NCBI GenBank assembly: GCA_036245525.1
Contig: BTPG01000004.1
Span: forward strand, 164,778,008-164,842,007
DNA from: Semisulcospira habei
Taxonomy: Eukaryota; Mollusca; Gastropoda; Semisulcospiridae
DNA length: 64,000 bases
Direction of reading: 5' to 3'
Below, piece by piece: positions 62,203 through 64,000 of the stretch. The notes beneath the pieces are model-generated. The model worked only from the letters and a program-made list of their open reading frames with translations. It did not search any database and was not told the origin of the DNA. A program made the translations under genes and the position numbers. The number at the start of each line of letters is the position of its first letter. Positions within the stretch are counted from its first letter, which is position 1.

Positions 62203-64000
62203 AGGGTCGTATGGTCCAAAATTAGAGACCAGCAATCCTCTATACTCCTCGCGCTGGGACCATACGGCGTTGAGGCGCGTCCCCTGGGTGGTGGATAGGG
62301 GGTCCCTCATGAGAGGGGTGCACCGAATGAAATAAGGTGCCGTGAACCAACATGGTCTAAGGGAAGGTGACCCCGACAGAAAACCCCTGGTCCTCCTAGT
62401 AAGGGGGTTGGGCGTGGGGGTAGCTTCCCCACCCTGCAAAAAAAGGAAATAGCTACAAAAACGCCGACGAAAAGACTAACAGTAATTCCTTTCCTGGAGG
62501 AGGAAGGTTCTTCTACTAGAAGACTTATGACGTCCTGTGGTGAAAGCCGGAAGTCTTCGGAAGCCACAGGACCGAGCCGCCTCTCTCTATCCAGGGATAC
62601 AACCATGGGCACATGGAACGTCAAGACCATGTACCAGAGCGGCAAGGCTGCCCAGATAGCAGCGGAAATGCAAAAGTACAACCTTTCCCTGCTAGGCATC
62701 AGTGAAGCCAGATGGACGCAGTCTGGCCAGAAAAGGCTGTTAAGTGGGGAGATGATTCTGTATTCAGGTCATGAAGAGGAGAATGCCCCCCATACAGAAG
62801 GAGTAGCACTCATGCTGTCACCAGTGGCACAGAGAGCGCTGATGGGCTGGGAACCTCTTGGGCCAAGAATTATAACAGCAGCCTTTAGAACCAAGAAAAA
62901 GCTCAAGCTGAACGTCATCCAGTGTTATGCGCCCACCAATGACAGTGACGAGGAAGAGAAACAAGAGTTCTACGACCGACTCCAGAGTGCCGTGGACAAA
63001 TGTGCGGAGCGAGACATCACCATCGTCATGGGCGATTTTAATGCCAAAATAGGGGAGGACAACACCGGATACGAAGAGGTGATGGGGAGACAGGGACTAG
63101 GCTCGGAGATGAGTGAGAACGGGGAGAGGTTTGTAGACTTTTGTGCTCTAAACCGACTTGTCATTGGAGGCAGCATCTTCCCACACAGAAGGATACACAA
63201 AGCAACTTGGGTCTCACCTGACCATACAACAGAGAACCAAATAGACCATATCTGCATTAGCAAGAAATTTAGAAGATCCCTTCAAGATGTTCGAGTGAGG
63301 AGGGGAGCAGATGTCGCCTCAGACCACCATCTGCTTACCTTAAGAATGAAGCTCAAGCTAAAGAAAAGCCGCACAGAGACAACAAGAAGACAGCGCTATA
63401 ATGTAGGCCTCCTGAGGGAAACTGGAGTTAGAGAAGAGTTCAAACTGGTGCTGTCCAACCGGTTTCAAGCGCTACAGGAGCTAGTAAATGAAGAGGAGGC
63501 GGTCACCACAGAGCAGCAGTGGAAGGCAGTTAGAGAGGCGCTGAACTCAACCTGCAAAGACACTGTAGGGTTCAGGAAACACCACCACAAGGACTGGCTG
63601 TCGGCACAGACCTTGAAGAAGATAGAAGCGAGGAAGCAGAAGAAAGCAGCGGTCAACAACAGTCGCACGAGAGCAGCCAAAGTAAGGGCACAGGGGGAAT
63701 ACTCGGAAGCCAACCGTGAGGTGAAGAGGAGTATCAGGGCAGACAAGATAGCCTGGCAGCAGAGGCAGAAAAGGCAGCAGGCAGCAGCAACATGAAACAG
63801 CTCTACGACATTACCAGAAGATTGTCGGGTAAGTATGGCCATACAGAAAGACCAGTAAAAGACAAAGAAGGCAAGCCTATTGCAGACAGAGCAGACCAAC
63901 TCGACAGATGGGCCGAGTATTTTGAAGAGTTACTGAACAGACCTAGCCCACCCGACCCCCCCGACATCCAGCCGGCAGAGACCGACCTACCCATCAGCTG
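62203..64000 (+). mobile_element. RTE-like LINE, 5' part
   Basis: Leader from about 62203 (including ccctgcaaaaaaaggaaata) and an endonuclease ORF; the RT lies beyond the window. The left boundary is approximate because no target duplication can be checked. Confidence 0.75.
62527..63795 (+). CDS. LINE endonuclease ORF, frameshifted near 63755
   Basis: A better start is ATG 62605 (MGTWNVKTMYQSGK). Endonuclease boxes: LLGISEARWTQSG, NVIQCYAPTNDSDEE, IVMGDFNAKIGED, ENQIDHICIS and SDHHLLTLRMKL. The frame stops at 63793; the true frame continues from about 63755 as LAAEAEKAAGSSNMKQLYDI and TRRLSGKYG to the window end, so there is one frameshift. Resembles RTE-type endonuclease-reverse transcriptases of lophotrochozoans. 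Confidence 0.8.
   Translation: MTSCGESRKSSEATGPSRLSLSRDTTMGTWNVKTMYQSGKAAQIAAEMQKYNLSLLGISEARWTQSGQKRLLSGEMILYSGHEEENAPHTEGVALMLSPVAQRALMGWEPLGPRIITAAFRTKKKLKLNVIQCYAPTNDSDEEEKQEFYDRLQSAVDKCAERDITIVMGDFNAKIGEDNTGYEEVMGRQGLGSEMSENGERFVDFCALNRLVIGGSIFPHRRIHKATWVSPDHTTENQIDHICISKKFRRSLQDVRVRRGADVASDHHLLTLRMKLKLKKSRTETTRRQRYNVGLLRETGVREEFKLVLSNRFQALQELVNEEEAVTTEQQWKAVREALNSTCKDTVGFRKHHHKDWLSAQTLKKIEARKQKKAAVNNSRTRAAKVRAQGEYSEANREVKRSIRADKIAWQQRQKRQQAAAT

Overview
The window is metazoan nuclear DNA. It carries the middle part of one host gene, a cytosolic-type valyl-tRNA synthetase (VARS1-like), on the + strand. Thirteen exons (12655-61791) add up to 1440 nt, exactly 480 codons. All intron phases are consistent and every intron has GT-AG ends. 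They run from the class I PPPNVTGxLHxGHAL motif through the editing domain to the DVLDTWFSS region. The 5' exons and the KMSKS exon lie outside the window. The gene is otherwise filled with mobile DNA: intron 6 is 18.6 kb, intron 8 is 10.2 kb and intron 10 is 6.9 kb. The mix of an I/Nimb-like LINE with RNase H, RTE-type LINEs, many DIRS-like elements and short TTAA MITEs suggests a lophotrochozoan, most likely a mollusc. That placement is inference, not proof.

Layout. 1-12654: upstream intron with the 3' end of DIRS-A (1-906) and a decayed DIRS-B (907-4777, resuming 12188-12527). DIRS-B is split by LINE-alpha (4778-12187), which is itself split by an almost intact RTE element (5382-8716). 12655-14650: exons 1-3 with a 43-bp-arm hairpin and palindromic MITEs. 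14694-18400: DIRS-C, which has gag and recombinase but no RT. 19393-20899: exons 4-6. Intron 6 (20900-39541): LINE-gammaB (21498-29678, inside its own 14-bp target duplication) carrying DIRS-D and a rearranged piggyBac, then DIRS-E (minus strand, 29728-36443) touching DIRS-F (36444-39025). 39542-41614: exons 7-8 with three palindromic MITEs in a row. Intron 8: LINE-gammaA (41811-50265), inserted in a palindromic MITE and itself carrying two cut-and-paste elements, followed by a 19-copy 40-bp minisatellite grown inside a MITE. 51806-52917: exons 9-10 plus a stray copy of the exon 6 acceptor. 53278-59225: DIRS-G, the only end-to-end DIRS copy that retains gag, RT/RNase H and recombinase ORFs. 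59780-61791: exons 11-13. 62203-64000: 5' part of another RTE-like LINE.

The DIRS copies share one architecture. There are inverted terminal repeats (ITRs) and an internal complementary region (ICR) whose two halves are complementary to the two element tips, as in DIRS1-type retrotransposons that replicate through a circle and integrate by a tyrosine recombinase. They also share a Cys-rich N-terminal gag module. Three families of short TTAA-flanked palindromes, here called P1, P2 and P3, recur across the introns. No complete autonomous mobile element is evident: every retrotransposon ORF set has at least one break. The best preserved ORFs are the RTE protein (5637-8759) and ORF1 of LINE-gammaA (43848-45281).
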